Positions 27,371-36,814 of a stretch of 64,000 bases of DNA are shown here, piece after piece (the first letter of the stretch is position 1; the number at the start of each line of letters is the position of its first letter). Position numbers and translations under genes: made by a program. Origin of the DNA: Klenkia marina (GTDB lineage Bacteria > Actinomycetota > Actinomycetes > Mycobacteriales > Geodermatophilaceae); NCBI RefSeq assembly GCF_900101025.1, contig NZ_FMUH01000001.1:124001-188000 (forward strand), in the 5' to 3' direction. The notes under the pieces are model-generated. The model had not been told where the DNA came from, ran no database searches, and saw nothing but the letters and a program-made list of their open reading frames with translations.

Positions 27371-30300
27371 TCAGCCGGCCAGGTGCCCCCACTCGGCAGC
27401 CAGGTCTGACCAGCGGCCACGGTCGACCACCCGTCCGGCGTCGAGGACCACCACCTGGTCGGCCAGCGCGAGCGCGGCGCGCTTGGACGACGCCCCGACG
27501 ACGGTGGACCCCCGCTCGCGCAGCGCGGCCCACAGCTCGAGCTCGGTGCGGGCGTCCAGCGCCGAGCTGACGTCGTCGGCGAGCACCAGCTCCGCGCCGG
27601 TGGCCAGCGCACGGGCCAGGGCCAGGCGCTGCACCTGCCCGCCGGACAGCCGCACGCCGCGGTGCCCGACGAGGGCGCCCACTCCCCCGGCGTCGGCGAC
27701 GTCGGGCTGCATGCGGGCGGTGTGCAGGGCGGCGTCCACCCCGCGCCGGTGCGAGAGCGCCACGTTCTCGGCGATGCTGCCCGAGAGCACCCGGGGCACC
27801 TGGGCCACGTGGGCCACCTGGCCCGGGCGCAGGAACAGCTGCGGGTCGGTGACGTCGACCCCGTTCCAGCGGATGGCGCCCTCGTGGTCGACCAGGCCGG
27901 CCAGGGCGGCCAGCAGGCTGGACTTGCCGGCGCCCACCCGCCCGACCAGCAGGGTCAGCGAGCCGGCCGGGACCCGCAGGTCGACGTCGGCCACCCCCAC
28001 CGTGCCGTCGTCGTGCACCGCGGTGACCCCCTGCAGCTCGAGGGTGCGCAGCGGCACGCGGTCGGGGTCGGCCGGGGCCGGCGCGCTGCCGGTGACCAGG
28101 TCGACGCCGTCGGGCAACGACACCAGGTCCGAGCGGCCGGCCAGCGTGCTGGCCTCGCGCAGCCACACCCCGGCGATGGGCCGCTCGACCACGGCCAGGC
28201 CGGCGGTGATGCCGTACCAGCCGAAGCCGGCGACGGCGGTGCTCACGGTGAGGGCGGTGGCGAGGTCCCAGGCACCGGTGAGGAACAGGGCCCACGACGC
28301 CACGATCGCGGTCTGCACCAGCACCACGGGCCCGCCCTCGAGCAGCGTGCGGATGCGGGTCTCGCGGACCGTCGCGGCCACCCGGCGGGCGTCGACGGCC
28401 TCGAGGTGGCGCTGCACGGTGCCGGTGGCGGCGGCCAGCTTCACGGTGCGCACCGCCTCGAGCGCCGAGACCAGCTGCCGGCCGAACACCGCACGCAGGT
28501 CGCCGGCCACCCGGCCCGCCCGACCGGCGGCGGGAGCACCGAGCGCGGCGAGCACCACCGCCCCGACGATCACGCTGCCGGCCACCAGGCCGGCGACCGG
28601 CTGGCCGGTGACCAGCACGGTGGCCACGGTGGCCGCGGCGCCGAAGGAGACGTCGATCCAGCGGTCGGCGAGGTTGAGCAGGCGGTCGGAGTCCAGCGCC
28701 CGGGCGGTGACCTCGCCGGGCGGGGTGCGGGCCAGGCGGTGCTGCTCGGTCTGCCCGCGCAGCACGGCCAGCCGCAGGCGCAGGGTCACCGCCGTCCACC
28801 ACACGGGGAACCAGCGGAACGCGACGGCGACGCACACCGAGGACACGAGCAACCCGGCCGCGAGCAGGGCGGCGGTGAGCACCGGGGTGCGGCCGTCCTC
28901 CAGGCCCTCGACCAGCCGGCCCCACAGGGCGCCGGTGAGGATGCCGTAGGTGCCGGTGACCGACCCCATCCAGAACGCCACGCACGAGGTGATGCCCCAG
29001 GCCGGGTGGGCGACGATCGCCCGCACCACCGACCGGGCCAGGCGCACCCGCGGGGGCCGGGGGGCCGGTCGCACGGGCCGCCGGTCGGCCGGCGCGCCCA
29101 TCCCGCGGTCGGCCCCGGGCCCTATTACGGGCTCGGTCGCGGGCTGGGTCACGCGCTCGGTCACGGCGGGCTCGGGCGCCGGGACGTCGACGGCCCCGTC
29201 GGCCCCCGCCGCCACCAGCAGGTCGCGGAAGGGCCCGAGCGTGGTGGCCAGCTCGGCGCGCGGGCCCTGCTGCACGATGCGCCCGCCGTCGAGCACGGCG
29301 ACCGCGTCGCACCACCGGGTGGTGCCCAGCCGGTGCGCGACGACGACGCCGGTGCGCCCCTGCAGCAGCCGCTGGGCGGCGCGGGTGACCAGCTGTTCTG
29401 TCACCGGGTCCATGCGGGCGGTGGCCTCGTCGAGCACGACCACCTGCACGTCGCGGACCAGCAGCCTGGCGAAGGCGACGAGCTGCTCCTGGCCGGCCGA
29501 CAGCGTGACCCCGCGCGGGCCGAGCTGGGTGTCCAGACCGTCGGGCAGGCCGGCGACCCACTCGGTGAGGCCGAGCTCGGCGACGGCGGCCTCGACCCGG
29601 GCGCGGGGGACGTCGGCGAACAGGGTGAGGTTCTCGGCGAGGGTGGCGGCCAGCAGCTCGGTGCGCTGGGTGACGACCCCGACGCCGGCGCGCAGCGCCT
29701 GCAGGTCGGTGGCGGTGACGTCCTGGCCGCCCACGTGCACGGTGCCCGGCGGCGGCTCGACCGCCCGCGACAGCAGCTTGGCCAGCGTCGACTTGCCCGC
29801 GCCGCTGCGGCCCACGAGCGCGCAGGTGGTGCCGGCCGGCACCGACCAGCTCGGCACGCGCAGGTGGAAGGGCTCGGCGTGGCCGTCGGTGCGGTACGTG
29901 AAGTCGAGGTCGTGCACCTCGACGGCGCCGCCGGTGGCCGGCAGCGGGCGCCCGCCCTGCGGCTCGGGCGCGGCGGCCATGAGCGCCCGGATGCGGGCCA
30001 GGGCGCCGAGGCCCTCGTGCATCTCGGGCAGGTGGTGGTTCACCTCGTCGAGCCGGCCGACGAAGGTGGTGACCAGCAGCCAGAGGGTGACCAGGGTGCC
30101 GACGTCGAGGGTGCCGCCGTCGACCAGCGCCACGGCCCCGACGGCCAGCGCCGCGAGCAGGCCGTGCAGCACGAGCCCGCTGCGCAGGGCGACCCGGGAG
30201 GCCACCCGCGAGGTGCGCCCGTTGCGGCGCAGGATCTCCGCCGCCCGGGCGGCGAACTGGGCGAGGACGTAGGGCTGGCCCAGGGAGGTGCGCACGTCGT

Positions 30301-30919
30301 CCCGGCCGGCGACGGCCTCCTCGAGCTGGGCGGCGCCGTCGGACCAGGCCTCCTCCTCCAGCGTCTTGGACCGGGCCAGCAGCGGCGTGAGCCGGCGCAC
30401 CGCGGCCAGCACCAGGACGGCGACCAGCGGGAACGCGATCCACGCCGGCCACCACACCAGGCCCGCGGCCACCCAGGCCAGCACCGAGCGCAGCACCGCG
30501 CGGCCCATGGCCCAGCCGCTGATGCGCAGCAGGACGGCGAGCTGGCGGGTGTCGTCGTCGACCCGGTCGAGCAGCTCGCCGACGCCCTGCTCCTCCAGCC
30601 GGGTCAGCGGCTGGTGCAGCGCGGCGTCGAGCAGGTCGGCGCGCAGCACGCCCTCGGCCCGGCCGACCGCGGTGGCGAACAGGGTGCGCCCGACGACCTC
30701 GCACAGCGCGGACCCCACGAGGAACACGGCCAACGCGGCCAGCAGCGCTGCGGTGGGGCCCTCGGCGATGCGGCCGGTGACCACGGTGCCGAAGGTCTCG
30801 GCGACGGCGGCCAGCACGGCGAGCAGCACGGCGGCCCGGGCGCCCGGACCGGAGAGCCGACGCCGGCCCAGCGGCGCCCGCGCCGTCCTGCCCTCCACCT
30901 CCGCACCAGCACCGTCCAC
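27371..30919 (-). CDS. Fused ABC exporter, TMD-NBD-TMD-NBD in one chain
   Basis: An 1,182-residue exporter made of two half-transporters. Half 1 has a membrane domain (about 20-310) and an NBD with Walker A GRSGAGKST, signature LSAGQEQ (not LSGGQ) and Walker B VVLDEATARMD. Half 2 has a membrane domain (about 620-890) and an NBD with Walker A GRVGAGKSS, signature LSGGQVQR and Walker B LVLADDVSSALD, where the catalytic Glu is Asp. One composite ATP site therefore looks degenerate, as in heterodimeric exporters, which are normally two proteins. A Pro/Arg-rich linker (about 590-615) joins the halves. GTG 30919 is chosen as start. The cargo is unknown. The gene is convergent with the surface locus. 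Confidence 0.82.
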   Translation of the reverse strand: MDGAGAEVEGRTARAPLGRRRLSGPGARAAVLLAVLAAVAETFGTVVTGRIAEGPTAALLAALAVFLVGSALCEVVGRTLFATAVGRAEGVLRADLLDAALHQPLTRLEEQGVGELLDRVDDDTRQLAVLLRISGWAMGRAVLRSVLAWVAAGLVWWPAWIAFPLVAVLVLAAVRRLTPLLARSKTLEEEAWSDGAAQLEEAVAGRDDVRTSLGQPYVLAQFAARAAEILRRNGRTSRVASRVALRSGLVLHGLLAALAVGAVALVDGGTLDVGTLVTLWLLVTTFVGRLDEVNHHLPEMHEGLGALARIRALMAAAPEPQGGRPLPATGGAVEVHDLDFTYRTDGHAEPFHLRVPSWSVPAGTTCALVGRSGAGKSTLAKLLSRAVEPPPGTVHVGGQDVTATDLQALRAGVGVVTQRTELLAATLAENLTLFADVPRARVEAAVAELGLTEWVAGLPDGLDTQLGPRGVTLSAGQEQLVAFARLLVRDVQVVVLDEATARMDPVTEQLVTRAAQRLLQGRTGVVVAHRLGTTRWCDAVAVLDGGRIVQQGPRAELATTLGPFRDLLVAAGADGAVDVPAPEPAVTERVTQPATEPVIGPGADRGMGAPADRRPVRPAPRPPRVRLARSVVRAIVAHPAWGITSCVAFWMGSVTGTYGILTGALWGRLVEGLEDGRTPVLTAALLAAGLLVSSVCVAVAFRWFPVWWTAVTLRLRLAVLRGQTEQHRLARTPPGEVTARALDSDRLLNLADRWIDVSFGAAATVATVLVTGQPVAGLVAGSVIVGAVVLAALGAPAAGRAGRVAGDLRAVFGRQLVSALEAVRTVKLAAATGTVQRHLEAVDARRVAATVRETRIRTLLEGGPVVLVQTAIVASWALFLTGAWDLATALTVSTAVAGFGWYGITAGLAVVERPIAGVWLREASTLAGRSDLVSLPDGVDLVTGSAPAPADPDRVPLRTLELQGVTAVHDDGTVGVADVDLRVPAGSLTLLVGRVGAGKSSLLAALAGLVDHEGAIRWNGVDVTDPQLFLRPGQVAHVAQVPRVLSGSIAENVALSHRRGVDAALHTARMQPDVADAGGVGALVGHRGVRLSGGQVQRLALARALATGAELVLADDVSSALDARTELELWAALRERGSTVVGASSKRAALALADQVVVLDAGRVVDRGRWSDLAAEWGHLAG

Positions 30920-30975
30920 ACCGGCACCGTACGGACCGGGTACGACGCTGCGCGCCCGGTTTTCGCCGCGGGTGG

Positions 30976-32748
30976 TCAGCCCGCGAGCGCGGCCCGGCGG
31001 CGGCTGCGGGCACCCAGCCAGCGCGGGAGGTCCTCGGCCGGCATCGGCCGGGCGATGACGAACCCCTGGGCGTAGGTGCAGCCCAGCGCGGCGACGGTGG
31101 CCAGCTGCTCGGGGGTCTCGACGCCCTCGGCGACGCTGCGCATGCCGCAGGCCTTGGCCAGGCTGACCACGGTCTCGACCGCGGCCGCGGACTGACTGGC
31201 CTGCTTGTGGCCCGATCCGGCGATGCCCTGCACCAGCGACTTGTCGATCTTGAGGATGCCGGCCGGCATCGACACGATCTGGCCCAGGCAGGAGAAGCCG
31301 CTGCCGAAGTCGTCGATGGAGACCTCGATGCCCGACACCCGCAGCTCGGCGAACTGCTCGGCGGCGCGCTCGGGGTCCTCGGCGACGCTGGTCTCGGTCA
31401 GCTCCAGCACGAGCCGCTCGGGCCGCAGCCCGCTGCTGGCCAGGGCCGCGGTGACGTCGGAGACGAGCGTGCCCGACCCCATGTGGGTGGCGCTGATGTT
31501 GACCGCGGCGGTGAGCGGCAGGCCCATGGCGTCCCACTCGGCGGCGTCGCGGGAGACGGTGGCCAGCACCCAGCGGGTGAGCTCGTCGACCAGTCCGCTG
31601 GCCTCGGCGACCGGCACGAACTCCGCGGGCGGCAGCAGGCCGCGCTCGGGGTGCTGCCAGCGCACCAGTGCCTCGACACCGGTGACCGTGCGGGTGCGCA
31701 GGTGCAGCAACGGCTGGTAGTGGACGACCAGCTGGCCGGCCGCGATGGCGTCGCGCAGCTCGGTGGTGACGTGCAGGCGGCGCTGGGCGGCCGCGCGCAG
31801 CTCACCGGAGAACAGGGTGACGGTGTCGCGACCGGCGGCCTTCGCGGCGTACTTGGCGAGGTCGGCGTCGCGGATGAGGTCCGTGGCCGTGCGGCGCTCA
31901 CCGCCGCTGACCGCCACCCCCACGCTGACGGTCAACGGCACGGTGGCCCCGGCGACGCTGAACGGGTCGGCGAAGACCGCACGGCAGCGCTGGGCCAACT
32001 GCACGGCCTCCTCGGCGTCGACGTCCCGGCCGAGGACGACGAACTCGTCGCCGCCGAGCCGGCCGACGGTGTCGCGCTCGCGGGTGGCGCGGGCCAGCCG
32101 GGCGGCCACCTGGCGCAGCAGCAGGTCGCCGGTGTCGTGACCCAGGGTGTCGTTGACCGCCTTGAACTCGTCGACGTCGAGCACCAGGACGGCGACCGAA
32201 CCGCCGTCGGCGCCGCCCAGCTCGGCCTCGACCAGCTCCTGCAGGTGCACCCGGTTGGGCAGGTCGGTGAGGTGGTCGTAGAGCGCGCGGCGGGCGCTGT
32301 CGCGCACGGCCTCGACGCTGGCGGTGATGTCGGTGTGGGTGACCACGAGCTGACCGGACTCGTCGACCCGGGCGGCCTGCACGTGCACCCAGCGGCCCAC
32401 CGGGGCCGCGCCGAGCGCGACGTCGACCGACACCGGGGCGCCGCCGTGCTCGATGAGCGCGCCCAGGCCCTCGATGAGCTGGCGGACGTCGTCGTCGTCG
32501 CGGGCGGTGAGCACGGCCTCGGCGTAGTCGTCGCCGACCTCCAGCGGGAGCCCGGCGCCCTCGGCGAGCTGGTCGGCCCAGGCGGCGTTCAGCAGCAGCA
32601 CGGTGCCGTCGGTGTCCAGCAGCGCGGTCGGCGCGGGCAGGGCGTCGAGCACCGACCCGGGCAGCGCCGGCGTGGCGGGGTGGCGACGGCGGGACCGGTG
32701 GCCGCCCGGACGCCCGCCGTCCTCGACGGGGACGGCAGGTGTCGGCAC
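30976..32748 (-). CDS. PAS-GGDEF-EAL cyclic-di-GMP signalling protein
   Basis: A 590-residue cytoplasmic protein. The PAS-like region is at about 35-140. The GGDEF domain (about 150-310) has an intact active site, VGRLGGDEFVVL. The EAL domain (about 330-580) has EALVRWQHP, then LELTETS, SIDDFGSGFS and KIDKSLV, so both diguanylate cyclase and phosphodiesterase activities are possible. No transmembrane helix is seen. It is 123 bp downstream of the Tad pilus operon on the same strand, so c-di-GMP control of adhesion or motility is plausible (inference). Confidence 0.92.
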   Translation of the reverse strand: MPTPAVPVEDGGRPGGHRSRRRHPATPALPGSVLDALPAPTALLDTDGTVLLLNAAWADQLAEGAGLPLEVGDDYAEAVLTARDDDDVRQLIEGLGALIEHGGAPVSVDVALGAAPVGRWVHVQAARVDESGQLVVTHTDITASVEAVRDSARRALYDHLTDLPNRVHLQELVEAELGGADGGSVAVLVLDVDEFKAVNDTLGHDTGDLLLRQVAARLARATRERDTVGRLGGDEFVVLGRDVDAEEAVQLAQRCRAVFADPFSVAGATVPLTVSVGVAVSGGERRTATDLIRDADLAKYAAKAAGRDTVTLFSGELRAAAQRRLHVTTELRDAIAAGQLVVHYQPLLHLRTRTVTGVEALVRWQHPERGLLPPAEFVPVAEASGLVDELTRWVLATVSRDAAEWDAMGLPLTAAVNISATHMGSGTLVSDVTAALASSGLRPERLVLELTETSVAEDPERAAEQFAELRVSGIEVSIDDFGSGFSCLGQIVSMPAGILKIDKSLVQGIAGSGHKQASQSAAAVETVVSLAKACGMRSVAEGVETPEQLATVAALGCTYAQGFVIARPMPAEDLPRWLGARSRRRAALAG

Positions 32749-32871
32749 GGGGACAGCCTAGGTTCTGCTCGGGCCCCGGTGACCGCCGACCGCACCGGGT
32801 CCGCGTGACTTCCGCGCGTCCTGCGCGACTGCCCGTCGCAGGAGCCCCACCGACCCCATCCGTCCCCCGGT

Positions 32872-33327
32872 TCAGGGGTCGACGTAGCGGTCGCGCTCGA
32901 CGACGAACTGGCCGGTGGCGGTGTTGGCGTCGACGAAGTCGGGCAGCAGCGGCACCCGCACGGTCACCGTGACGCAGACGCCGAACTCCTCCCCCGGCGC
33001 CAGCGCGGGCCGGTACCCGCCGTTGGTCGCCGTGCAGGTCACCCCCGGGGGCACGAAGGCCACCCGGACGTCGGTGGCGTCCACCGACTGGTCCTGCACC
33101 GCCAGCGCCGCCGCGGCCAGGGCGCGGGTCTCGCCGGTGGCCGGGTCGGGCGCCGACCCCATCGCCCGGCCGGCCTCACGAGCGGCGGCGTCGGCGGCGA
33201 AGACCCCCCGCTGGACGGCGGAGAACCCGGCCACCAGGTAGACCAGCGGCAGGAACACGACCACCGCGATGAACACGAACTCGACGATGGCCGACCCGCG
33301 CTCGCCGTCCTCGCCCTCGCGGCTCAC
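32872..33327 (-). CDS. TadE-like pseudopilin (Tad pilus)
   Basis: A 151-residue protein with the TadE-like opening GERGSAIVEFVFIAVVVFLPLVYLVAGF: a Gly/Glu cleavage-type region followed by one helix, as in minor pseudopilins processed by a prepilin peptidase. The exported part has two cysteines (TCTATNGG, GVCVTV). ATG 33327 overlaps the stop of the previous tadE-like gene (ATGA). It is the last gene of the Tad operon. Confidence 0.78.
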   Translation of the reverse strand: MSREGEDGERGSAIVEFVFIAVVVFLPLVYLVAGFSAVQRGVFAADAAAREAGRAMGSAPDPATGETRALAAAALAVQDQSVDATDVRVAFVPPGVTCTATNGGYRPALAPGEEFGVCVTVTVRVPLLPDFVDANTATGQFVVERDRYVDP

Positions 33328-33743
33328 GGCGCCTCCTCCACGGCGCGCCCGGTGACCGACAGCGGGAGCAGGTCGCCGAGGGCGGCCAGCAGGCTGGGCA
33401 CCGCCCCCTCGCAGCGGACGACGACCAGCACCAGACCGCTGGGGTCGGTCTCCTGGTCGCTGGTGCAGGTCAGCCCGGCGGCCGTGGCAGGGCTGGTGGC
33501 GCGGGCGACGACGTCGAGGGTCCGCTGCGCGCCGGCCGCGGCGGGCACGTCGGCGTTGGCGGCGTAGCGGGCGCCGTCCTGGGCGCTGCTGGTGACCACG
33601 TTGCGCACGTGCACGTAGACGGCGACCTGCAGCACCGCCAGCAGGAGGACGACGACGAGCACCGAGACCAGGGCGAAGTCGACGACTGCGCTGCCCCGCT
33701 CCCGGTCGTCGGTCACGCCGTCGGTCACGCGGTCAGCCGGCAC
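33324..33743 (-). CDS. TadE-like pseudopilin (Tad pilus)
   Basis: A 139-residue protein with the TadE core RGSAVVDFALVSVLVVVLLLAVLQVAVYVHVRN and an exported domain with two cysteines (LTCTSD, VRCEG). Start is ambiguous: GTG 33743 overlaps the flp-like gene by 11 bp, while GTG 33728 or 33716 would shorten the N-terminus. It is coupled to the downstream tadE-like gene. The pair would act as minor pilins in the Flp pilus. Confidence 0.78.
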   Translation of the reverse strand: MPADRVTDGVTDDRERGSAVVDFALVSVLVVVLLLAVLQVAVYVHVRNVVTSSAQDGARYAANADVPAAAGAQRTLDVVARATSPATAAGLTCTSDQETDPSGLVLVVVRCEGAVPSLLAALGDLLPLSVTGRAVEEAP

Positions 33744-33933
33744 CGCTGGTGACCGAGGAGAGCGCGTTCTGGATGGCCGCGACGATCGCCTCGCGGAACG
33801 GGATGAGGATCGCCAGCACCAGCGCGGCGGTCATCACCGTGATCATGACCCAGCCCGGGACGTCGCCCCGTTCGGGGTCCTCGCCCCGCAGCCGGTCGAG
33901 CGCGCCGGTGATCATCAGGGTCAGGAACAACAT
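33733..33933 (-). CDS. Flp-type pilin-like small membrane protein
   Basis: A 66-residue protein. A short charged N-terminus ending ERGDVPGW is followed by one long hydrophobic helix (VMITVMTAALVLAILIPF) and a Ser/Gly tail. Size and position between tadC and tadE suggest the major Flp/Fap-like pilin or a pilin-like subunit. The usual Gly-Glu-Tyr processing site of Flp is not seen. Confidence 0.65.
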   Translation of the reverse strand: MLFLTLMITGALDRLRGEDPERGDVPGWVMITVMTAALVLAILIPFREAIVAAIQNALSSVTSGAG

Positions 33934-33943
33934 GCAGGTCTCC

Positions 33944-34885
33944 TCATTGGGCCAGCGTCACGATGCTGATCAGTCCGGGGAACAGGGCGAAGAGGACCGT
34001 CACGGGGAGCACCAGGAAGACGACGGGGACCATCATCTGGATCTCCTTGGCACCCCCGGCCTCCAGCAGCCGGCGCTTGCCGGCCTCCCGGACGTCGGCG
34101 GCCTGGGCGCGCAGCACCTCGGCGAGCGGGGTGCCGCGCTCGATCGCGACGACGAGGCCGTCGACGAAGCGGGCCAGCGCCTCCACCGAGGTGCGGTCGG
34201 CGACCTCCTGCAGCGCGGTGACGAGCGGCACGCCGGCCCGGGCGCGACCGAGCGCGCCGCCGAGCTCGCGGGCCAGCTCTCCGCCGGAGAGCCGGGTGAC
34301 CCGGGCGATCGCCGAGGTCGGGCTCTCCCCGGCCGTGACGGCCAGGGCGAGCAGTTCGGCCACGACGGGGAACTCCGCCAGCAGCAGCTCCTCGCGCCTG
34401 CGCACCTGCTGGGTGAGCCACCAGTCCCGGCCGAGCACCCCGCTGACCAGGCCGCCGAGGCAGACCAACGCGGCGCTGAGCAGGTTGAGGCTCCCGCTGA
34501 GCCCGGCCACGACGATGGTGGCCACACCGCCGCCGAGCAGGCCGAGCCCGCCCCACACGACCTGCTCGACGCGGAACTCCTCGACCCCGCCGGCCGCACC
34601 GAGGGCGTCGAGCCGGCGGCGGACGGCGACCCGGCCGCCGAGCACGCGGTCGACCAGGCGGGCGCCGTCGGAGAGCACCGGGCCGAAGACGCGGCGGGTC
34701 GCCGACAGCATCCCCGGTTCGGTGGCGGTGCCCAGCAGGCGCGAGGGCGGCGGGGTGTCGGCGACGTAGGGCGCCAGCCGGTCGACCAGCCGCACGGCCC
34801 GGAAGGGCGGGGCGTAGCGGAGCACGAGCAGCACCCCGGCCGACAGGGTGAGCCCGAGCAGGACGCCCAGCACGCCGCCGCTCAC
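33944..34885 (-). CDS. tadC: Tad pilus platform protein TadC (type II secretion F domain)
   Basis: A 313-residue inner-membrane protein with a GspF/T2SSF domain: RREELLLAEFPVVAELLALAVTAGESPTSAI (about 165-195), the repeat-like FVDGLVVAIERGTPLAEVLRAQAADVREAGKRRLLEAGGAKEIQMMVPVVFLVLP (about 235-290), and C-terminal helices. Its GTG start overlaps the tadB stop. TadB and TadC form the platform on which the CpaF ATPase works. Confidence 0.88.
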   Translation of the reverse strand: MSGGVLGVLLGLTLSAGVLLVLRYAPPFRAVRLVDRLAPYVADTPPPSRLLGTATEPGMLSATRRVFGPVLSDGARLVDRVLGGRVAVRRRLDALGAAGGVEEFRVEQVVWGGLGLLGGGVATIVVAGLSGSLNLLSAALVCLGGLVSGVLGRDWWLTQQVRRREELLLAEFPVVAELLALAVTAGESPTSAIARVTRLSGGELARELGGALGRARAGVPLVTALQEVADRTSVEALARFVDGLVVAIERGTPLAEVLRAQAADVREAGKRRLLEAGGAKEIQMMVPVVFLVLPVTVLFALFPGLISIVTLAQ

Positions 34886-35745
34886 TGCAGCACCCGGACG
34901 TCCTCGGGCAGCCGCCCGATGTGCAGCATCAGCCGGTAGGCGAGGAAGCAGACGCCGCCCCCGCCGAGCAGGATCGCGGTGCCCACCGGGCTGTCGTAGG
35001 CGGCCAGCGTCTGTTTCTGGGTGGCCAGCAGGAGCAGGACGACCCAGGGTGCGGCCACCGCGAGCCGCGCGGCCTGCACGATCCAGCCCTGCCGGGTCTC
35101 AAGCTCGGCGCGGGCCCGGGCGTCCTCGCGCAGGAAGGTGGCCAGGGTGCGCAGCACGCGGCCCAGGTCGCTGCCACCCACCTCGCGGGCCACGCGCAGG
35201 GTCTCGACGATGCGGTCCCCGACCGGGTCGGCCAGCTCGTCCTTGAGGCGGTCGAGGCTGTCGGCGAAGCGGCCGGTGGCCCGGTGGTCGGCGGCGAACC
35301 GGGCGAACGGCTCGCGCAGCACCTCGGGCCCGCGGACGGCCAGCGCGGCCAGCGACTCCGGCAGCGACAAGCCGGCCCGCACGGCCGACGCGAGGTTGTC
35401 GACGACCTCGGGCCACACCTCGCGCAGGTCGGCCCGCCGCTTGTGCGCCAGCCGACGCACGAGCAGGTAGGGCGTCGCGGCACCGAAGGCACCGAAGACC
35501 AGGGAGATGGTGACGGTCGCGGTGGTGACGAGCACGAGGACGGCGACCACGAGCCCGAGCACCACCTGCAGGGCGGTGAGCTGGGCAGGGTTGATCCCGG
35601 TGAGCCCGGCCGCGGCCAGCAGCCGGCGCCGGCGGCCGTCGTCGCGGGGTGCGCTGCGGCGCTGCGGGGCGCGGGGACCGCTGCGCCAGACGAGCAGCAG
35701 CCCGACCCCGAGCGCCAGCCCCAGCAGCGCGCCGGGGACGGTCAC
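34882..35745 (-). CDS. tadB: Tad pilus platform protein TadB (type II secretion F domain)
   Basis: A 287-residue inner-membrane protein with two N-terminal helices, a cytoplasmic T2SSF domain (LREVWPEVVDNLASAVRAGLSLPESLAAL, about 115-230) and two C-terminal helices. GTG 35745 overlaps the cpaF stop codon (GTGA), confirming that cpaF and tadB were once one transcript. The element in cpaF now separates tadB and tadC from the original operon promoter. Confidence 0.88.
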   Translation of the reverse strand: MTVPGALLGLALGVGLLLVWRSGPRAPQRRSAPRDDGRRRRLLAAAGLTGINPAQLTALQVVLGLVVAVLVLVTTATVTISLVFGAFGAATPYLLVRRLAHKRRADLREVWPEVVDNLASAVRAGLSLPESLAALAVRGPEVLREPFARFAADHRATGRFADSLDRLKDELADPVGDRIVETLRVAREVGGSDLGRVLRTLATFLREDARARAELETRQGWIVQAARLAVAAPWVVLLLLATQKQTLAAYDSPVGTAILLGGGGVCFLAYRLMLHIGRLPEDVRVLQ

Positions 35746-36279
35746 CGGCGGTCGCCCAGCAGTGCGGGGAGGTCGAGGCCCAGGGCGGCGTAGCGCTCGG
35801 GGTGCGGCGGGTAGCCGTCGGCGCGCACCAGCCGCCCGTCGCGGGTGGTGAAGATGTCCGCCGTCTCGACGACGGCGCCCTCGGCGCGGCCGGGCAGCGC
35901 GACGACCTCGCGCAGCCGTCGCTGCCCCGAGGGGTCGGTGCCCACGTGCACGACGAGGTCGACGCTGCTGGCCACCGTCGGGACGACGAAGCCGTGGCCC
36001 ACGTTCTCCCCGGCCAGCAGCGGCAGCGTGCACATCTTGACCACGGCCTCGCGGGCGCTGTTGGCGTGCAGCGTGCACATGCCCGGCAGCCCTGAGTTGA
36101 GCGCGATGAGCAGGTCGAGGCACTCCTCCTGGCGCACCTCGCCGACCACGATGCGGGAGGGGCGCATGCGCAGCGCCTCCTTGACCAGCCGGCGCAGCGG
36201 GATCTCACCGGCGCCCTCGAGGTTGGGCTGGCGGGTCTGCATGGCGACGACGTCGGGCAGGGGCACGCGGAGCTCGAAG
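35742..36279 (-). pseudogene. cpaF: cpaF (tadA) 3' part, cut off by an integrated element
   Basis: The C-terminal half of a CpaF/TadA secretion ATPase, about 179 codons. It begins FELRVPLPDVVAMQTRQPNLEG and contains the conserved LRMRPSRIVVGEVR (Walker B region) and LPGMCTLHANSAREAVVK, then the usual C-terminal domain. It lacks the N-terminal domain and Walker A, which lie at 53472-54190. A TTG at 36311 inside the element could start a short fragment, but that would not be an active ATPase. The join at AGCTCGAAG restores the frame exactly. Confidence 0.93.
36271..36279. repeat. Attachment-site core, left end
   Basis: AGCTCGAAG, identical to 53472-53480 at the right end. The flank to the left (cpaF 3' part) is host and the flank to the right is element DNA. 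The short core is typical of large serine integrases. Confidence 0.85.
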
Positions 36280-36328
36280 CTAGAGCTGTTGCACAAGTAG
36301 CCGCCAACCAAAGCAGGAGACCGCCACC

Positions 36329-36814
36329 ATGCTGAGCACCACTTGGACCGAGACGATGCTGCGCCTCGAGCTCACGACCTACGAGTACGACCCGACCGAG
36401 TTTGACCTGCCGGCGATGCTGACCCGCCTCAACAACGACAACGACGTCAGCTGGTTTGACCTCGTTCACGACCACCACGTCGCCCGTCAGACCAGCGTTG
36501 CCTGCCCTGACTGGTGCACTCGAGAGCAGGGCCACCTGTTCATGGCCGGGGACGAGCCGGGCGCGCAGCAGAGCCGAGAGCACACCGTGGACATGGCCCC
36601 CGCCGGCGTCGCGGCTCGGGAGGACTACGTCGGCCAGATGTCCATCACCGTCACGGTCCCCGAACTACGAGACGACAGCAACGACAGCACCATCAGCCAG
36701 GGCAACCCCTCCGTGTGGTTGCACATCGAGGGCAGCTTCGACCCGGACGACGTGCACAAGCTGTCGGCAGCGTTGCTGGCCGCCGCCGACAAGGCCCGCG
36801 AGGTGTCGCAGTGA
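36329..36814 (+). CDS. DUF6907-like protein
   Basis: A 161-residue acidic protein. The central ACPDWCTREQGH (about 58-69), then WLHIEGSFDPDDVHKLSAALLAAADKA near the end, match the DUF6907 type found beside integrases in actinobacterial elements. ATG 36329 has AGGAGA 8 nt upstream. It begins a three-gene operon ending in a tyrosine recombinase, with 4-bp overlaps. Function is unknown; the Cys-x-x-x-Cys could bind metal. Confidence 0.6.
   Translation: MLSTTWTETMLRLELTTYEYDPTEFDLPAMLTRLNNDNDVSWFDLVHDHHVARQTSVACPDWCTREQGHLFMAGDEPGAQQSREHTVDMAPAGVAAREDYVGQMSITVTVPELRDDSNDSTISQGNPSVWLHIEGSFDPDDVHKLSAALLAAADKAREVSQ

Noticed and set aside
27662-31075. 1,137-codon open frame on the plus strand
   Set aside because: It lies opposite the ABC exporter gene; its translation is Gly/Gln/His/Ala-rich filler without domains, a usual antisense artefact of high-GC coding DNA.
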